A stretch of 64,000 nucleotides of DNA from Betaproteobacteria bacterium (lineage in GTDB: Bacteria; Pseudomonadota; Gammaproteobacteria; Burkholderiales; Burkholderiaceae_A): contig JAOINB010000002.1 of NCBI GenBank assembly GCA_028139135.1, forward strand, positions 82,412-146,411, read 5' to 3'. This document shows positions 1 through 8,392 of the stretch, piece by piece. The translations under genes and the position numbers were made by a program. Below the pieces are notes generated by a model. The model was not told where the DNA came from. It saw nothing but the letters and a program-made list of their open reading frames with translations, and ran no database searches. Numbering within the stretch: position 1 is the stretch's first letter; each line of letters opens with the position of its first letter.

Positions 1-1
1 A

Positions 2-376
2 GTAGGAGATGCAGCTGGAGTCGTAGCTCCGTCATCCGGAGAAGGAATTTACTACGCCATGCTCAGCGGCAAACTAGCTGCGAGAGCATTAACAAAATGT
101 GTACACGAACAAAATTCTGATTACCTCAAAGAACCACGAAAAGAGTTCTTAAAACTACATGGAAAGGTTTTTTTCATACTCGGACTATTACAAGGTTTTT
201 GGTACCGAAATGATTCACTTAGGGAAAGATTTGTGAAGATATGCGAAGACAAAGATGTACAATATTTAACGTTTGAGTCTTACATGAGAAAAGAAATAGT
301 CAAACGAAAAAGAAAAGAAAAATTGAAAATTTTCTTTAAAGACTTAGCTCATTTATTTGGATTCGCAAAAGTTTGA
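2..376 (+). CDS. bchP: Geranylgeranyl reductase BchP, C-terminal part (cut by window edge)
   Basis: The reading frame of the 105-aa ORF is open to the left edge, so the gene starts outside the window. The visible 124 codons contain GDAAGVVAPSSGEGIYYAM, the C-terminal FAD-binding signature of the BchP/ChlP geranylgeranyl reductase family. BchP reduces the geranylgeranyl tail of bacteriochlorophyll to phytyl at the membrane. The tail is very lysine/arginine-rich (KRKRKEK). The stop overlaps the TTG start of tspO (TTGA), so the two are probably translationally coupled. A related flavoprotein dehydrogenase is possible from the fragment alone, but the motif and the photosynthesis context make BchP very likely. 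Confidence 0.88.
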   Translation, partial: VGDAAGVVAPSSGEGIYYAMLSGKLAARALTKCVHEQNSDYLKEPRKEFLKLHGKVFFILGLLQGFWYRNDSLRERFVKICEDKDVQYLTFESYMRKEIVKRKRKEKLKIFFKDLAHLFGFAKV

Positions 377-843
377 GGGTTAAATTTTACTTAATAACAT
401 TCACGGTAAGTTTTTTAACGGCCTCGATTGGTGGAAACTTTACAGTTTTAGATGACTGGTATTACTCCTTAATTCAGCCATCATGGAAGCCTGATGATTT
501 AATATTCCCAATCGCATGGACCATTATTTTTACTCTTTGCGCCATATCAGGCGGGATGTTACTGAGCAAAACATCAACCCAATCACTTAAAATCAGGGTG
601 AGCGCCTGTTTTTTGTTAAATGCTTTCCTTAATGTGTTGTGGAGTTATTTATATTTTTTTATCAAAAGGCCTGATATGGCACTTTTTGAAGTTGTTTTTC
701 TTTGGGGGTCAATTGTTGTGTTGATAACATTGTCGAAAGCCATCAATAAAGTAGCGTCAATTCTTCTGATACCGTATCTTGCATGGGTGACACTTGCTTC
801 AATGTTGAATTATGAAACCGCGAAACTAAATGGCTTTTTGTAA
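373..843 (+). CDS. tspO: TspO/MBR family tryptophan-rich sensory protein
   Basis: 156-aa membrane protein with five predicted helices. It has the TspO/MBR hallmarks: an aromatic segment WYYSLIQPSWKPDDLIFP, a following IAWTIIF helix and the helix pair ending in LNVLWSYLYFF. TspO binds tetrapyrroles, and in Rhodobacter it modulates photosynthesis gene expression; the gene is often embedded in photosynthesis clusters, where it was called crtK. The start is a TTG overlapping the bchP stop by 4 nt, with no better start nearby. It is the last gene of this plus-strand operon and converges on azurin. Confidence 0.9.
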   Translation: MRVKFYLITFTVSFLTASIGGNFTVLDDWYYSLIQPSWKPDDLIFPIAWTIIFTLCAISGGMLLSKTSTQSLKIRVSACFLLNAFLNVLWSYLYFFIKRPDMALFEVVFLWGSIVVLITLSKAINKVASILLIPYLAWVTLASMLNYETAKLNGFL

Positions 844-993
844 ACCATCTCGCATGAGAGGTTCCCAGGCACCAGCCATCAATGTCACATCGACATACAC
901 GTTAGTTAGTGTTAACGAAATTTAAAAGTAAGAGGAAAAACGCGTGATTAATTGAAAGGCAATCCAACGTTTCTCCTTAACCTTACGTGTATA

Positions 994-1010
994 AAAAACA
1001 AACGGTTTTT
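994..1010. terminator. Weak A/T stem-loop between convergent tspO and azurin
   Basis: A 6-bp stem AAAAAC/GTTTTT with a 5-nt loop lies in the 184-bp gap between the convergent gene ends. Read on the minus strand it runs into a T tract, so it could end azurin transcription. The stem has a single G-C pair and is weak. The rest of the gap shows nothing recognisable. Confidence 0.25.
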
Positions 1011-1027
1011 CTTGTCCCCCACTCTTA

Positions 1028-1468
1028 TTAGGAAACTTCCAAAGTACCCCTCATTACAGCATAATGACCGGGAAAGGAGCAGATAAATTGATAGCTACCG
1101 CCCTTTTCAAGCTTACTCGTATCTAAACTCAGAGTAGCCTGGCTACCACCTCCAATTATCGCGGTTTTTGCTAAAACCTCAGGTGTTTCGGGTAAAAAGC
1201 CTGCTTCAGCACCCAACTTCATGTCAATTTTCTTAACAACTGTATTAAAATCTTCCGTCTTAATTATCACAACGTTGTGGCCCCCGGCTGCTATGGGCAT
1301 CTTCCCGGTGTGTTCAAAATTTATGACAAATTTTTCACAGCTAGAATCCACCGAAATTTTTCGCTTATCAAACATCATATTATCTGCTGCTGATAAGTTT
1401 GTCTCGCAAGCTGCAAAACAAATTGATGAAAGAACATATAAAACAGGCAGTAATAAGATTCTTAACAT
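1028..1468 (-). CDS. azu: Azurin (periplasmic blue copper electron carrier)
   Basis: About 146 aa with a signal peptide (LRILLLPVLYVLSSICFA) and a mature domain starting near ACETN. The type-1 copper site is complete: His in GGHNVV and the Cys-His-Met ligands in CSFPGHYAVM, matching Pseudomonas azurin CTFPGHSALM. The two cysteines expected for the disulphide (ACETN, SSCEKF) are present. I chose the ATG at 1468 because AGGAAA lies about 10 nt upstream and the signal peptide starts there; the longer ORF start is not supported. The gene follows pufM on the same strand after 165 bp containing a perfect hairpin. It occupies the position where many puf operons carry pufC, so a role donating electrons to the reaction centre is inferred. 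Confidence 0.93.
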   Translation of the reverse strand: MLRILLLPVLYVLSSICFAACETNLSAADNMMFDKRKISVDSSCEKFVINFEHTGKMPIAAGGHNVVIIKTEDFNTVVKKIDMKLGAEAGFLPETPEVLAKTAIIGGGSQATLSLDTSKLEKGGSYQFICSFPGHYAVMRGTLEVS

Positions 1469-1566
1469 TTTTAGTTTCCTTTCAGAAAAATAGTTAAACC
1501 CCCACACTCCCCGAAAAATATTTTTGTTTGTTACCCCCCAAAACTATTTGGGTAATATTTGCGTGC

Positions 1567-1592
1567 CGACGGGATTAAAATTAATCCCGTCG
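1567..1592 (-). promoter_or_regulatory. Perfect 12-bp stem-loop between pufM and azurin
   Basis: CGACGGGATTAA and its exact reverse complement are separated by 2 nt, in an otherwise AT-rich spacer. There is no T run directly after it in the direction of transcription, so it is not a typical intrinsic terminator. Known puf operons use intercistronic hairpins to protect upstream mRNA from 3'-5' decay. A similar role, setting the ratio of pufLM to azurin message, is inferred. Confidence 0.6.
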
Positions 1593-1633
1593 ATGCATAG
1601 TTTAGCTTTTATACCAGCAATATAATTAAATTA

Positions 1634-2599
1634 TCACTGGGCATAATACGGCGTTACGGGCCAGACAGAGGGGTCTGACGGGATAACGCTATGTTTCACT
1701 GCCCAGACGTACCAACTATCAACAACAGTTCCTGTTAATAGGATTCCTATTCCTCCAGTTATGCAGACCAACGCTGCAAACCACCATAACCACCTGTGAA
1801 CAGATTCCATGGTTGCATTAAAGCCCATAGTCCATCTCCAGAATAACGCAGCGCGTTCAGATGCCGTTCCTCTATCAACTATTTGCTCAATCTCCCTATC
1901 TCCTCCAAACCTACTAACGGCAAGAATTGTTGCACCGTGCATTGCAGCGAGTAATGCTGCCCCGTAGAGAAATGCTATCGAAAGCATATGGAACGGATTC
2001 CAAAAAAGGTTTCCGTATCTTATCGAAAATGTTTGTGTCCATTCCAGGTGAGAAAAGATACCATATGGCACTGCTTCGCTCCAGTTTCCCATTAATATAG
2101 GGCGCAAAAGCCCTAAAACCAGAAAAAGCCAAATTGCCGCGGCGAAGCCCCATGCAACATGTGTTCCCATACCCATTGCTAGAGCCCTTCTGTACATTCT
2201 AAACCACCACAAAAGAACTGAAGCCGTAAGAAAGAATCCAGTCATTAAGAACCAACCGCCTTCTGCTAGAGGCGGAAAACCTAATCCATATTTAGCATCT
2301 GGGGGATTTAGTGAAAGCCAAAACATTTGTCTCACAAATTCGATAACATTGTAATCGACCTGAGCTAAGTAGTTCATTCCAATAATCGAAAACGCTATCG
2401 CAAAACAGATTGCCGATCCTACTCCCAAAAAACCAAGATAAATCGGTCCGATTTGGGCGTTACCTATCCAACCCATCAACGATGAGTGCCATGGGGTAGT
2501 AACCCTCTCTCTAGTATCTCTGTCCCTATCCAGCGGCACCCCTGGATACGCAGGAGCCTGAACTTGGACTTGTGTAAATAAATTTTGATATTCTGCCAT
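1634..2599 (-). CDS. pufM: Photosynthetic reaction centre M subunit
   Basis: 321 aa, normal length for PufM. It starts [14 protein letters not shown] and has the five transmembrane helices of the type II reaction centre. It carries the conserved [20 protein letters not shown] segment with the special-pair histidine and [10 protein letters not shown] with an iron-ligand histidine. It forms the membrane heterodimer with PufL that carries out light-driven charge separation. The start lies 22 nt after the pufL stop. No pufC tetrahaem cytochrome follows it; azurin does. Confidence 0.98.
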   Translation of the reverse strand: MAEYQNLFTQVQVQAPAYPGVPLDRDRDTRERVTTPWHSSLMGWIGNAQIGPIYLGFLGVGSAICFAIAFSIIGMNYLAQVDYNVIEFVRQMFWLSLNPPDAKYGLGFPPLAEGGWFLMTGFFLTASVLLWWFRMYRRALAMGMGTHVAWGFAAAIWLFLVLGLLRPILMGNWSEAVPYGIFSHLEWTQTFSIRYGNLFWNPFHMLSIAFLYGAALLAAMHGATILAVSRFGGDREIEQIVDRGTASERAALFWRWTMGFNATMESVHRWLWWFAALVCITGGIGILLTGTVVDSWYVWAVKHSVIPSDPSVWPVTPYYAQ

Positions 2600-2621
2600 T
2601 TTGATCTCCGTTTGTTCCCGT

Positions 2622-3497
2622 TCAAGAACTCTCGTATGGTTTCATTGTTGGATAAAGACTTCCATCAATTGGATAATTCCAAATTGGTAATTCTAACCAC
2701 CAACCCCACCAATCTTGCCAATTACCAACCCAGAAAGGACCGCTTATTACTATACAAACCGCACTAAAAAAGCCGGATGCAAGTGCTAGATACAGCAGTA
2801 ATCTGTGTATACCTAGCGTACCAATCGAATAGCCAATTGAATCTCTAAAAAAAGTATCCTCGTGCTCTGGAGTTTTTACCGGCTCCCCTTTCTGGGGATT
2901 AGTTGCGGATAAAATCAAACCTCCATGCAAGGCTGCAGCTAGTGAGGTTGCAAAAAAGAATGTTATCGCCAACATATGGGCTGGATTCCAATGAAACCAG
3001 ACAAATTGATAACCAACGTTAGATACCCATTGAAGGTGACTCATTATCCCGTAAGGAAAGCCATGTCCCCAAGCACCTAGCAACAGTGGTCTAAAAACTA
3101 CTAGTGTTACATAAGCAAATATAGCGAAACCAAATGCCACCGGAACATGATATCCAATCCCTAACTTTCGACATATCTCAACTTCTCTCAATGCCCATGA
3201 ACCAAAAGCACCTACAGCACACACGGTTATTACCTGCCAAAGGCCACCCTCTGCCATTGGAGCAAGACCAAGACCATATTTGACATCAGGTGGATTAATA
3301 CTTATTTGCCAAAGATTCCATGTCGGGCCCATAGCCGCACCCCACAAGATTAACGCAGTACCGAGGAACGCGAAAAATATAGTTGTTACTCCAAAAAAAC
3401 CAACGTAAAACGGACCTACCCAAAAATCAAATAGATCTCCACCTACGAGGGTTCCACCTCGAATCCTATATTTTTTTTCAAAACTTAACATTGCCAT
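2622..3497 (-). CDS. pufL: Photosynthetic reaction centre L subunit
   Basis: 291 aa. The N-terminus ([20 protein letters not shown], then [16 protein letters not shown]) and the segment [18 protein letters not shown] are diagnostic of PufL, with the histidines that bind accessory and special-pair bacteriochlorophyll. [10 protein letters not shown] carries an iron-ligand histidine. Five membrane helices. The gene follows pufA after a 74-nt spacer that contains a strong hairpin, as in the classic puf operons, and precedes pufM. Confidence 0.98.
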   Translation of the reverse strand: MAMLSFEKKYRIRGGTLVGGDLFDFWVGPFYVGFFGVTTIFFAFLGTALILWGAAMGPTWNLWQISINPPDVKYGLGLAPMAEGGLWQVITVCAVGAFGSWALREVEICRKLGIGYHVPVAFGFAIFAYVTLVVFRPLLLGAWGHGFPYGIMSHLQWVSNVGYQFVWFHWNPAHMLAITFFFATSLAAALHGGLILSATNPQKGEPVKTPEHEDTFFRDSIGYSIGTLGIHRLLLYLALASGFFSAVCIVISGPFWVGNWQDWWGWWLELPIWNYPIDGSLYPTMKPYESS

Positions 3498-3531
3498 GGT
3501 TTTTCCCCCAGTCTCAAAAATCTGTAACCGG

Positions 3532-3552
3532 GCAGGGGCTTAAAGCCCCTGC
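3532..3552 (-). promoter_or_regulatory. Intercistronic hairpin between pufA and pufL
   Basis: GCAGGGGCT and its exact complement AGCCCCTGC enclose a 3-nt spacer. The GC-rich 9-bp stem sits in the pufA-pufL gap without a following T tract. In Rhodobacter a hairpin in this position stabilises the pufBA segment of the mRNA so that LH1 polypeptides outnumber the reaction centre. The same role is inferred here. Confidence 0.75.
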
Positions 3553-3571
3553 ACAGCCCTTTCCACAATAA

Positions 3572-3781
3572 TTATCGTTTTTCAGAAGCTTGAGCAACAG
3601 CTGCTGGCTGATTTAGCCCAGCTTCGCCCATCATGATTTCCGACTGGCTTTTTCCATCTAACCAGTTAAAACGAACGGTACTTAACAAAATAAAGTGAAT
3701 CATTGCCGCCAAAGCGAACAAGAACACACCCTGGATCACCATTGCCCTCAACGGGTCAAATAATTTCCATACTCTCCACAT
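3572..3781 (-). CDS. pufA: LH1 antenna alpha polypeptide
   Basis: 69 aa with one membrane helix. MWRVWKLFDPLRAM is the typical alpha N-terminus, and the histidine in MIHFILLST is the bacteriochlorophyll ligand, followed by FNWLDG. The C-terminal tail after that motif is about 26 residues and runs into an Ala/Gln-rich end. GGAG lies about 8 nt before the ATG. It is separated from pufB by the pufQ-like gene, which is not the usual direct pufB-pufA arrangement. Confidence 0.97.
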   Translation of the reverse strand: MWRVWKLFDPLRAMVIQGVFLFALAAMIHFILLSTVRFNWLDGKSQSEIMMGEAGLNQPAAVAQASEKR

Positions 3782-3794
3782 ATTTAAACTCCTT

Positions 3795-4034
3795 CTATGT
3801 TAAATGAGACATTAGTGTATAAACTGCTGATCTAACGTCGCTCAATAACGATGAACTTCCTTCTGCGCCAGGCAACCAGGAACGCCACGGAAGCCGTAAA
3901 CAAGTCGACAGAACTGCTATTAACAGAAATACCAAAAATGTTATCCAGAAAATAATGGAAAATCTAAATGCATCTCCACTCGGCTGTTTATCGGCAACCG
4001 AGGTAATTGAGCTTTGACTAGATAATGCTTCCAT
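3795..4034 (-). CDS. Small PufQ-like membrane protein between pufB and pufA
   Basis: 79 aa. A polar N-terminus of about 22 residues is followed by one hydrophobic helix (FSIIFWITFLVFLLIAVLS) and a short amphipathic tail (LLSDVRSAVYTLMSHL). The pattern of an N-terminal RF/YF before the helix and a tail ending in a conserved-looking hydrophobic stretch resembles PufQ, a protein of bacteriochlorophyll supply and assembly. Identity is too low by eye for certainty, so no symbol is given. AGGAGG lies 6 nt upstream of the ATG, a very strong ribosome binding site, so it is surely translated. PufQ is normally encoded before pufB; here the gene splits pufB from pufA. Confidence 0.75.
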   Translation of the reverse strand: MEALSSQSSITSVADKQPSGDAFRFSIIFWITFLVFLLIAVLSTCLRLPWRSWLPGAEGSSSLLSDVRSAVYTLMSHLT

Positions 4035-4078
4035 TTCATTCCTCCTTTAGCAAAATTAATTAAAGTTCTTCACTATTG

Positions 4079-4228
4079 TTAATAGAACCATGGACGCCAA
4101 GCCCATACGAGTATGTGGGCAACAACGGCAATAGCCGTAAAGCCAACTAAGCCCTGCATGTAAAACGTATGGAATTCCTGGGCTTCTTCATCGGTAAGTC
4201 CTGAGATAGAACCTGAAGTCTCACTCAT
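4079..4228 (-). CDS. pufB: LH1 antenna beta polypeptide
   Basis: Not in the ORF track because it is only 49 codons. The translation begins [20 protein letters not shown] and ends [14 protein letters not shown], which is a textbook LH1 beta chain: acidic N-terminus, one helix, the bacteriochlorophyll-ligand histidine and the WRPW C-terminal motif. AAGGAGG lies about 8 nt before the ATG. It is the first puf gene after bchZ, with a 145-nt GC-rich structured leader in between. Confidence 0.97.
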   Translation of the reverse strand: MSETSGSISGLTDEEAQEFHTFYMQGLVGFTAIAVVAHILVWAWRPWFY

Positions 4229-4310
4229 GATTTACACCTCCTTGAAATGGCCAATAGGCCGTCGCCGCACTGGTGCCCGCGGCATGGGCAGTCGCGACCC
4301 CACGTCGCGG
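4229..4310 (-). promoter_or_regulatory. GC-rich structured leader upstream of pufB
   Basis: The bchZ-pufB gap is strikingly GC-rich compared with its surroundings and holds three hairpins: CGCGAC/GTCGCG at 4293-4309, TGCCC/GGGCA at 4274-4290 and GGCC/GGCC at 4249-4260. The last one lies just before the pufB Shine-Dalgarno sequence. This looks like a folded 5' leader or processing site protecting the puf transcript. No convincing sigma-70 promoter was seen, so puf may be read from the bchC promoter or from one inside bchZ. Confidence 0.5.
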
Positions 4311-4373
4311 CATTCTTTTTAAATACTGACAAAAGATCTTTATGCCTTACAAACTCCTTAAGATAATGTGCCC

Positions 4374-5867
4374 TCATACTTTTTCCTCTGCATTTTGGAC
4401 CGCAGATCTTTCGCTATTTAAATTCAAATATTCCATCACCATAAATTCTGTAATTTCTGATAAACCCTTTGCTTTACAATCCATTTCTAATTTTTCTCTC
4501 AATTTTTTCGCTCTAGAGATTTGAACCAATATTGGTTCTTTTTCAAGATATTTATTCAAAACACTTTCTGCATTTCTTTCCCAGCGGACATTTGAATGAG
4601 CCTCTCTAGATTCTGGGCTTTTTGTTTTTGTAATTGGCGCCGCTAAATCAAGTTCAGTTCCTAAAGGTAAAACATGGAACAAGGAATCGAAAAGCGAATT
4701 ACAAAACTCCTGAAGGATATATGTTGCACCAGCATATCCTACGAATGGCGTTCCTGTATGTCTCCTTACGATTGACCCGGGAAAGGATGAAGGTATAAAA
4801 GCATTTTTAGAATTAATTTCTGCAAGGTACATTCTTTCGTTAATACTACCGAACGTTACTAAGGGCGTACCATTATGTATTAAAGCCCTTATCTCCTCAT
4901 TATTACTTTTACCTCCCGCTTTTCGTGATCGAGCAAATTTACACTGAAAACCAAGTTCATTTTGTAAATAATTTTTAATCCCTCTCGTATATGTCTCATT
5001 AGCAACAACTGCAAATGTTGCAGTCCCAAAAAAATCTTGAGTTACCGACCTCCAGAGGTCCCAAATCGGCTTCAATGTTGTGTGTTTCTCGGTTTCGATG
5101 AATTCGTTTGCATCTAACTTTAATATTGATGCTAATTTCTTTAAAAATAACGTTGTGCTCTCCATTCCAATAGGAGCTTGTAAGTAAGGTTTTCCGAGAA
5201 GTTCGCAAAGGCCTCGCCCATATTCACGATAAAGGCAAATATTTATATCTGCTTCTGATAATTTATAAATCTCCTTTAAATCTGTTCCTAATGGAAACAC
5301 TAAATTGGTTTTCACTCCTAAACCATCTAATAACCTTTTAATCTCTGCTAAATCGCTATTTTGATTAAACATCCCATAAGCAGGACCAATAATATTTGCA
5401 GTGGGTGCATCTTCCGGTTTCTTTTGTACCACTTTCTTTACATTTCGCGAACCAAACTCTCGCCACAACCATACTAGAGCTCTATCGGCTGCCTGCCACT
5501 GATCTTCGTCTATTGTCCTTGGTAAAAATCTTTTTAAATTAGTTCCCTCAGGAGTCACACCACCACCTATCATTTCAGCAATAGAACCTGTGACAACTAC
5601 TGATGGTTGTTTTGGGTCAAGTACTTTATGTGCTCTCTTCATAGCACCTTCAGTTCCATTTTTATTTAATTCATCTTCAGATAATCCTGTAACTACGATA
5701 GGTAGTTCATGGGGTGGCAAACCATCCGTATAGTGTAAAACAGAAGTTACAGGCAAATTCTCACATCCAACTGGTCCGTCAATTACAACCTGAAGACCTT
5801 TTACCGCAGTAAAAACATATACAGCACCCCAATATCCGCCTGCTCTATCATGATCGATAATCAACAC
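4374..5867 (-). CDS. bchZ: Chlorophyllide a reductase subunit Z
   Basis: 497 aa. It starts at a GTG and opens [18 protein letters not shown] followed by [26 protein letters not shown], characteristic of BchZ. With BchY it forms the catalytic component of chlorophyllide a oxidoreductase, the nitrogenase-like enzyme that reduces ring B to the bacteriochlorin; BchX supplies electrons. The start overlaps the bchY stop by 7 nt. The conserved cysteine in GCENLP is a likely cluster ligand. It is the last bch gene before puf. Confidence 0.98.
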   Translation of the reverse strand: MLIIDHDRAGGYWGAVYVFTAVKGLQVVIDGPVGCENLPVTSVLHYTDGLPPHELPIVVTGLSEDELNKNGTEGAMKRAHKVLDPKQPSVVVTGSIAEMIGGGVTPEGTNLKRFLPRTIDEDQWQAADRALVWLWREFGSRNVKKVVQKKPEDAPTANIIGPAYGMFNQNSDLAEIKRLLDGLGVKTNLVFPLGTDLKEIYKLSEADINICLYREYGRGLCELLGKPYLQAPIGMESTTLFLKKLASILKLDANEFIETEKHTTLKPIWDLWRSVTQDFFGTATFAVVANETYTRGIKNYLQNELGFQCKFARSRKAGGKSNNEEIRALIHNGTPLVTFGSINERMYLAEINSKNAFIPSSFPGSIVRRHTGTPFVGYAGATYILQEFCNSLFDSLFHVLPLGTELDLAAPITKTKSPESREAHSNVRWERNAESVLNKYLEKEPILVQISRAKKLREKLEMDCKAKGLSEITEFMVMEYLNLNSERSAVQNAEEKV

Positions 5868-7387
5868 TTCACTTGCTCCCTTTTTTTACTACTTCCCTGC
5901 AGTTTCTTTTCCGAAATCATATCTTTAAATTTCCCACTCTTCTCTCCATAGGGATGCCAGACGCCAGAGGATTGACCTTCCCCAACTCCAGAAAAGAATT
6001 TCTTCATTTTTTTGAAACGCTCGCCATTGTTCATTGCCCCCTTAACAACTTCCATGACAGACCCTATTCCTAAATTTCCCATGAGAGGGCGAGCCGAGAT
6101 CAAGTTGGTAAAATATAGCGAGGGGATTGCTTTTTCCTTCGCATGCTGAACTACCGGTGTAGTACCTATCGCAAGATCAGGTTCATATTCGTCTATTGCC
6201 TGAAGGTCACTTTCAAGCGACGCTCTAAATTTTACTGACACACCATTTTGTTTAAGCCATTCCTCATCCACCATGGATTGTTTCGTTCGAGGGCAAGCTG
6301 TACCTACATACTTCACTGTTAATCCACTCTCAATAAGTAGTCTGGCAACGAGCAATTCAGAGCCCTCATAACCACTTAAAGTTATACTTCCGTTTAATTT
6401 TTGTTCTTTCAAAGACGCCTTAATTAAGGGAAGAACAAGCTCTTTTGACTTGCCGACCTTTTTTTCAGACAAGTTCAAGGAATTACCTAGCCTTTCCAAC
6501 CATGATGCCGTTCCCTCATATCCGACTGGCGCAGAACTCAAAATTGGTTTTCCAACAGACTCGAACTCTCTAAATGTTGATGTATAAAAAGGGTGTAACC
6601 CAGCCACCAAAGAGCCTTCAAAAGCAGTATATAGCTCTCTCCACTGTCGGGTTGGGACGATAGCACCTACCTCTAAATCTAATGGCTCCAACATAGATGA
6701 TATCGACATAGGGTCTAAGGGAAATACTTCACCCACTAGCGTAACTAAAGGTAAGCCCTTTCGTTTTTCCAAAGATTTTTTTACCGGGCCGCTTGTTATC
6801 TCAGTTTTAGAAAACTTTAGCATTGCGGAGGCTAAAATATCCTTTGCTTCCGCGTGGGTAGGAACACCAAACCCAGGCACATCTATTCCGATTATTCTTA
6901 CCCCATTTATTACCTTCGGTAGCAATTGCAGAGGTACTCCGCTGGCAGTAGGTACACACAAATTTATAACTACTATTGCATCTAACTTATCCGGGTCTGC
7001 AGTTTTCTCAACAGACTCTTTGATATCTTCAAAAAGTTTGCCAGTAACTAATGTTTCAGAATTAAAGGGAACATAACCAACACTTCTGCGCGCACCATAA
7101 AAGTGCGAGGTAAATGTCAATCCATACACACAACATGCAGAGCCGGATAAAATCGTGGCAACCCTATTCATTCTCAATCCAACCCTAAGTGAACCAAAAG
7201 CGGGGCACATGCTTTGTGGCTGATCGTGAGGACCAATAGGGTAGTCTTTCTTGTACTGATCAATAATTTCAGATTTATTTTGAGCCCGCGCGCGTTCTAT
7301 CAGTTCCTTACTACCACATGGAACCTTTTCCTTACCAGCGGTAGAGAGATTCTTAATATTTATGATTTGTTCACTAGGCTGCGTCAT
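5861..7387 (-). CDS. bchY: Chlorophyllide a reductase subunit Y
   Basis: About 508 aa from the ATG at 7387 (MTQPSEQ). The ORF-track start is 13 codons further upstream and would overlap bchX more. [15 protein letters not shown] and [25 protein letters not shown] are the BchY hallmarks with cysteines for the shared iron-sulphur cluster. It pairs with BchZ. The chosen start overlaps the bchX end by 14 nt, consistent with coupled translation in the bchCXYZ unit. Confidence 0.97.
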   Translation of the reverse strand: MTQPSEQIINIKNLSTAGKEKVPCGSKELIERARAQNKSEIIDQYKKDYPIGPHDQPQSMCPAFGSLRVGLRMNRVATILSGSACCVYGLTFTSHFYGARRSVGYVPFNSETLVTGKLFEDIKESVEKTADPDKLDAIVVINLCVPTASGVPLQLLPKVINGVRIIGIDVPGFGVPTHAEAKDILASAMLKFSKTEITSGPVKKSLEKRKGLPLVTLVGEVFPLDPMSISSMLEPLDLEVGAIVPTRQWRELYTAFEGSLVAGLHPFYTSTFREFESVGKPILSSAPVGYEGTASWLERLGNSLNLSEKKVGKSKELVLPLIKASLKEQKLNGSITLSGYEGSELLVARLLIESGLTVKYVGTACPRTKQSMVDEEWLKQNGVSVKFRASLESDLQAIDEYEPDLAIGTTPVVQHAKEKAIPSLYFTNLISARPLMGNLGIGSVMEVVKGAMNNGERFKKMKKFFSGVGEGQSSGVWHPYGEKSGKFKDMISEKKLQGSSKKREQVKC

Positions 7388-8390
7388 AAATAACTTCCAG
7401 TGATTTCTTTTCCTCAAAACTAACACCTGTCAAATCAGATAACTCTGCAGGCTCGAGCTTATAATCTCGACCCACTACATCCGAAGAAAATAGGTTTAGA
7501 AGATCATCTTGTATTAAAGGGTTAGGCAAAACCGGAGGCGCTGTTGCAACGTTGGAAGCCAATTCAGAAAATAAGGGAGCCCATTCACTACCAGGCTTTC
7601 CGATAATTTCATAGCTGGCACTTTTTCTTCTTATATCCTCATGTGCCGGAATCGATGTAAGGACCGGTATACCAACTTTTTTTGCAAAATTTTTAGCCTC
7701 TCCGGTTCCGTCATCTTTATTAATAATAATTCCTGCTACTCCGACATTCCCTCCTAACTTTCTAAAGTACTGCACAGCGGAACATACATTATTGGCAACA
7801 TATAAAGATTGAAGATCATTACTCGCAACCACCATCACTTTTTGACACATATCTCTCGCAATTGGCAAACCGAAACCACCACAGACTACATCACCCAAAA
7901 AGTCAAGCAACACATAATCAAAATCCCAGTCATGGAATCCCAGTTTCTCCAATGTTTCAAACCCATGAATTATCCCTCTTCCACCACAACCTCTCCCAAC
8001 TTCGGGCCCACCTAATTCCATTGCAAATACACCATCTCTCTTGAAACAAACATCACCGATCTTAACTTCCTCTCCAGCCAACTTTTTTCTTGATGAAGTT
8101 TCAATAATGGTTGGGCATGCCTTTCCGCCGAAAAGTAATGAAGTCGTGTCACTTTTCGGGTCACAACCGATTAACAAAATTTTCTTACCTTGCTGCGCCA
8201 TCATGTATGAAAGATTCGCTAACGTGAAACTCTTACCGATACCTCCCTTACCATAAATTGCAATTATTTGTGTCTCTTTTTTCTTTACTTTGTTTGCGGG
8301 GTTATCAGGAACTGAAGAGTTAAGAGCCTCACCACCATTTTTTTCAGTCGGTTCAAACTGCCGACCTCTGACTATTTGTTTATTCTTCAT
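7374..8390 (-). CDS. bchX: Chlorophyllide a reductase iron protein BchX
   Basis: About 338 aa from the ATG at 8390, two bases after the bchC stop. IAIYGKGGIGKSFTLANLSYMMA is the NifH-like P-loop. GGPEVGRGCGGRGII and LGDVVCGGFGLPIARD carry the two cysteines that hold the 4Fe-4S cluster bridging the homodimer. BchX uses ATP hydrolysis to pass electrons to BchYZ. The roughly 50-residue polar N-terminal extension before the P-loop is usual for BchX and distinguishes it from BchL. Confidence 0.98.
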   Translation of the reverse strand: MKNKQIVRGRQFEPTEKNGGEALNSSVPDNPANKVKKKETQIIAIYGKGGIGKSFTLANLSYMMAQQGKKILLIGCDPKSDTTSLLFGGKACPTIIETSSRKKLAGEEVKIGDVCFKRDGVFAMELGGPEVGRGCGGRGIIHGFETLEKLGFHDWDFDYVLLDFLGDVVCGGFGLPIARDMCQKVMVVASNDLQSLYVANNVCSAVQYFRKLGGNVGVAGIIINKDDGTGEAKNFAKKVGIPVLTSIPAHEDIRRKSASYEIIGKPGSEWAPLFSELASNVATAPPVLPNPLIQDDLLNLFSSDVVGRDYKLEPAELSDLTGVSFEEKKSLEVIYDAA

Positions 8391-8392
8391 AG

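Noticed and set aside
1221-1493. 90-aa plus-strand ORF over azurin
   Set aside because: Shadow ORF opposite the azurin coding sequence, no ribosome binding site or similarity.
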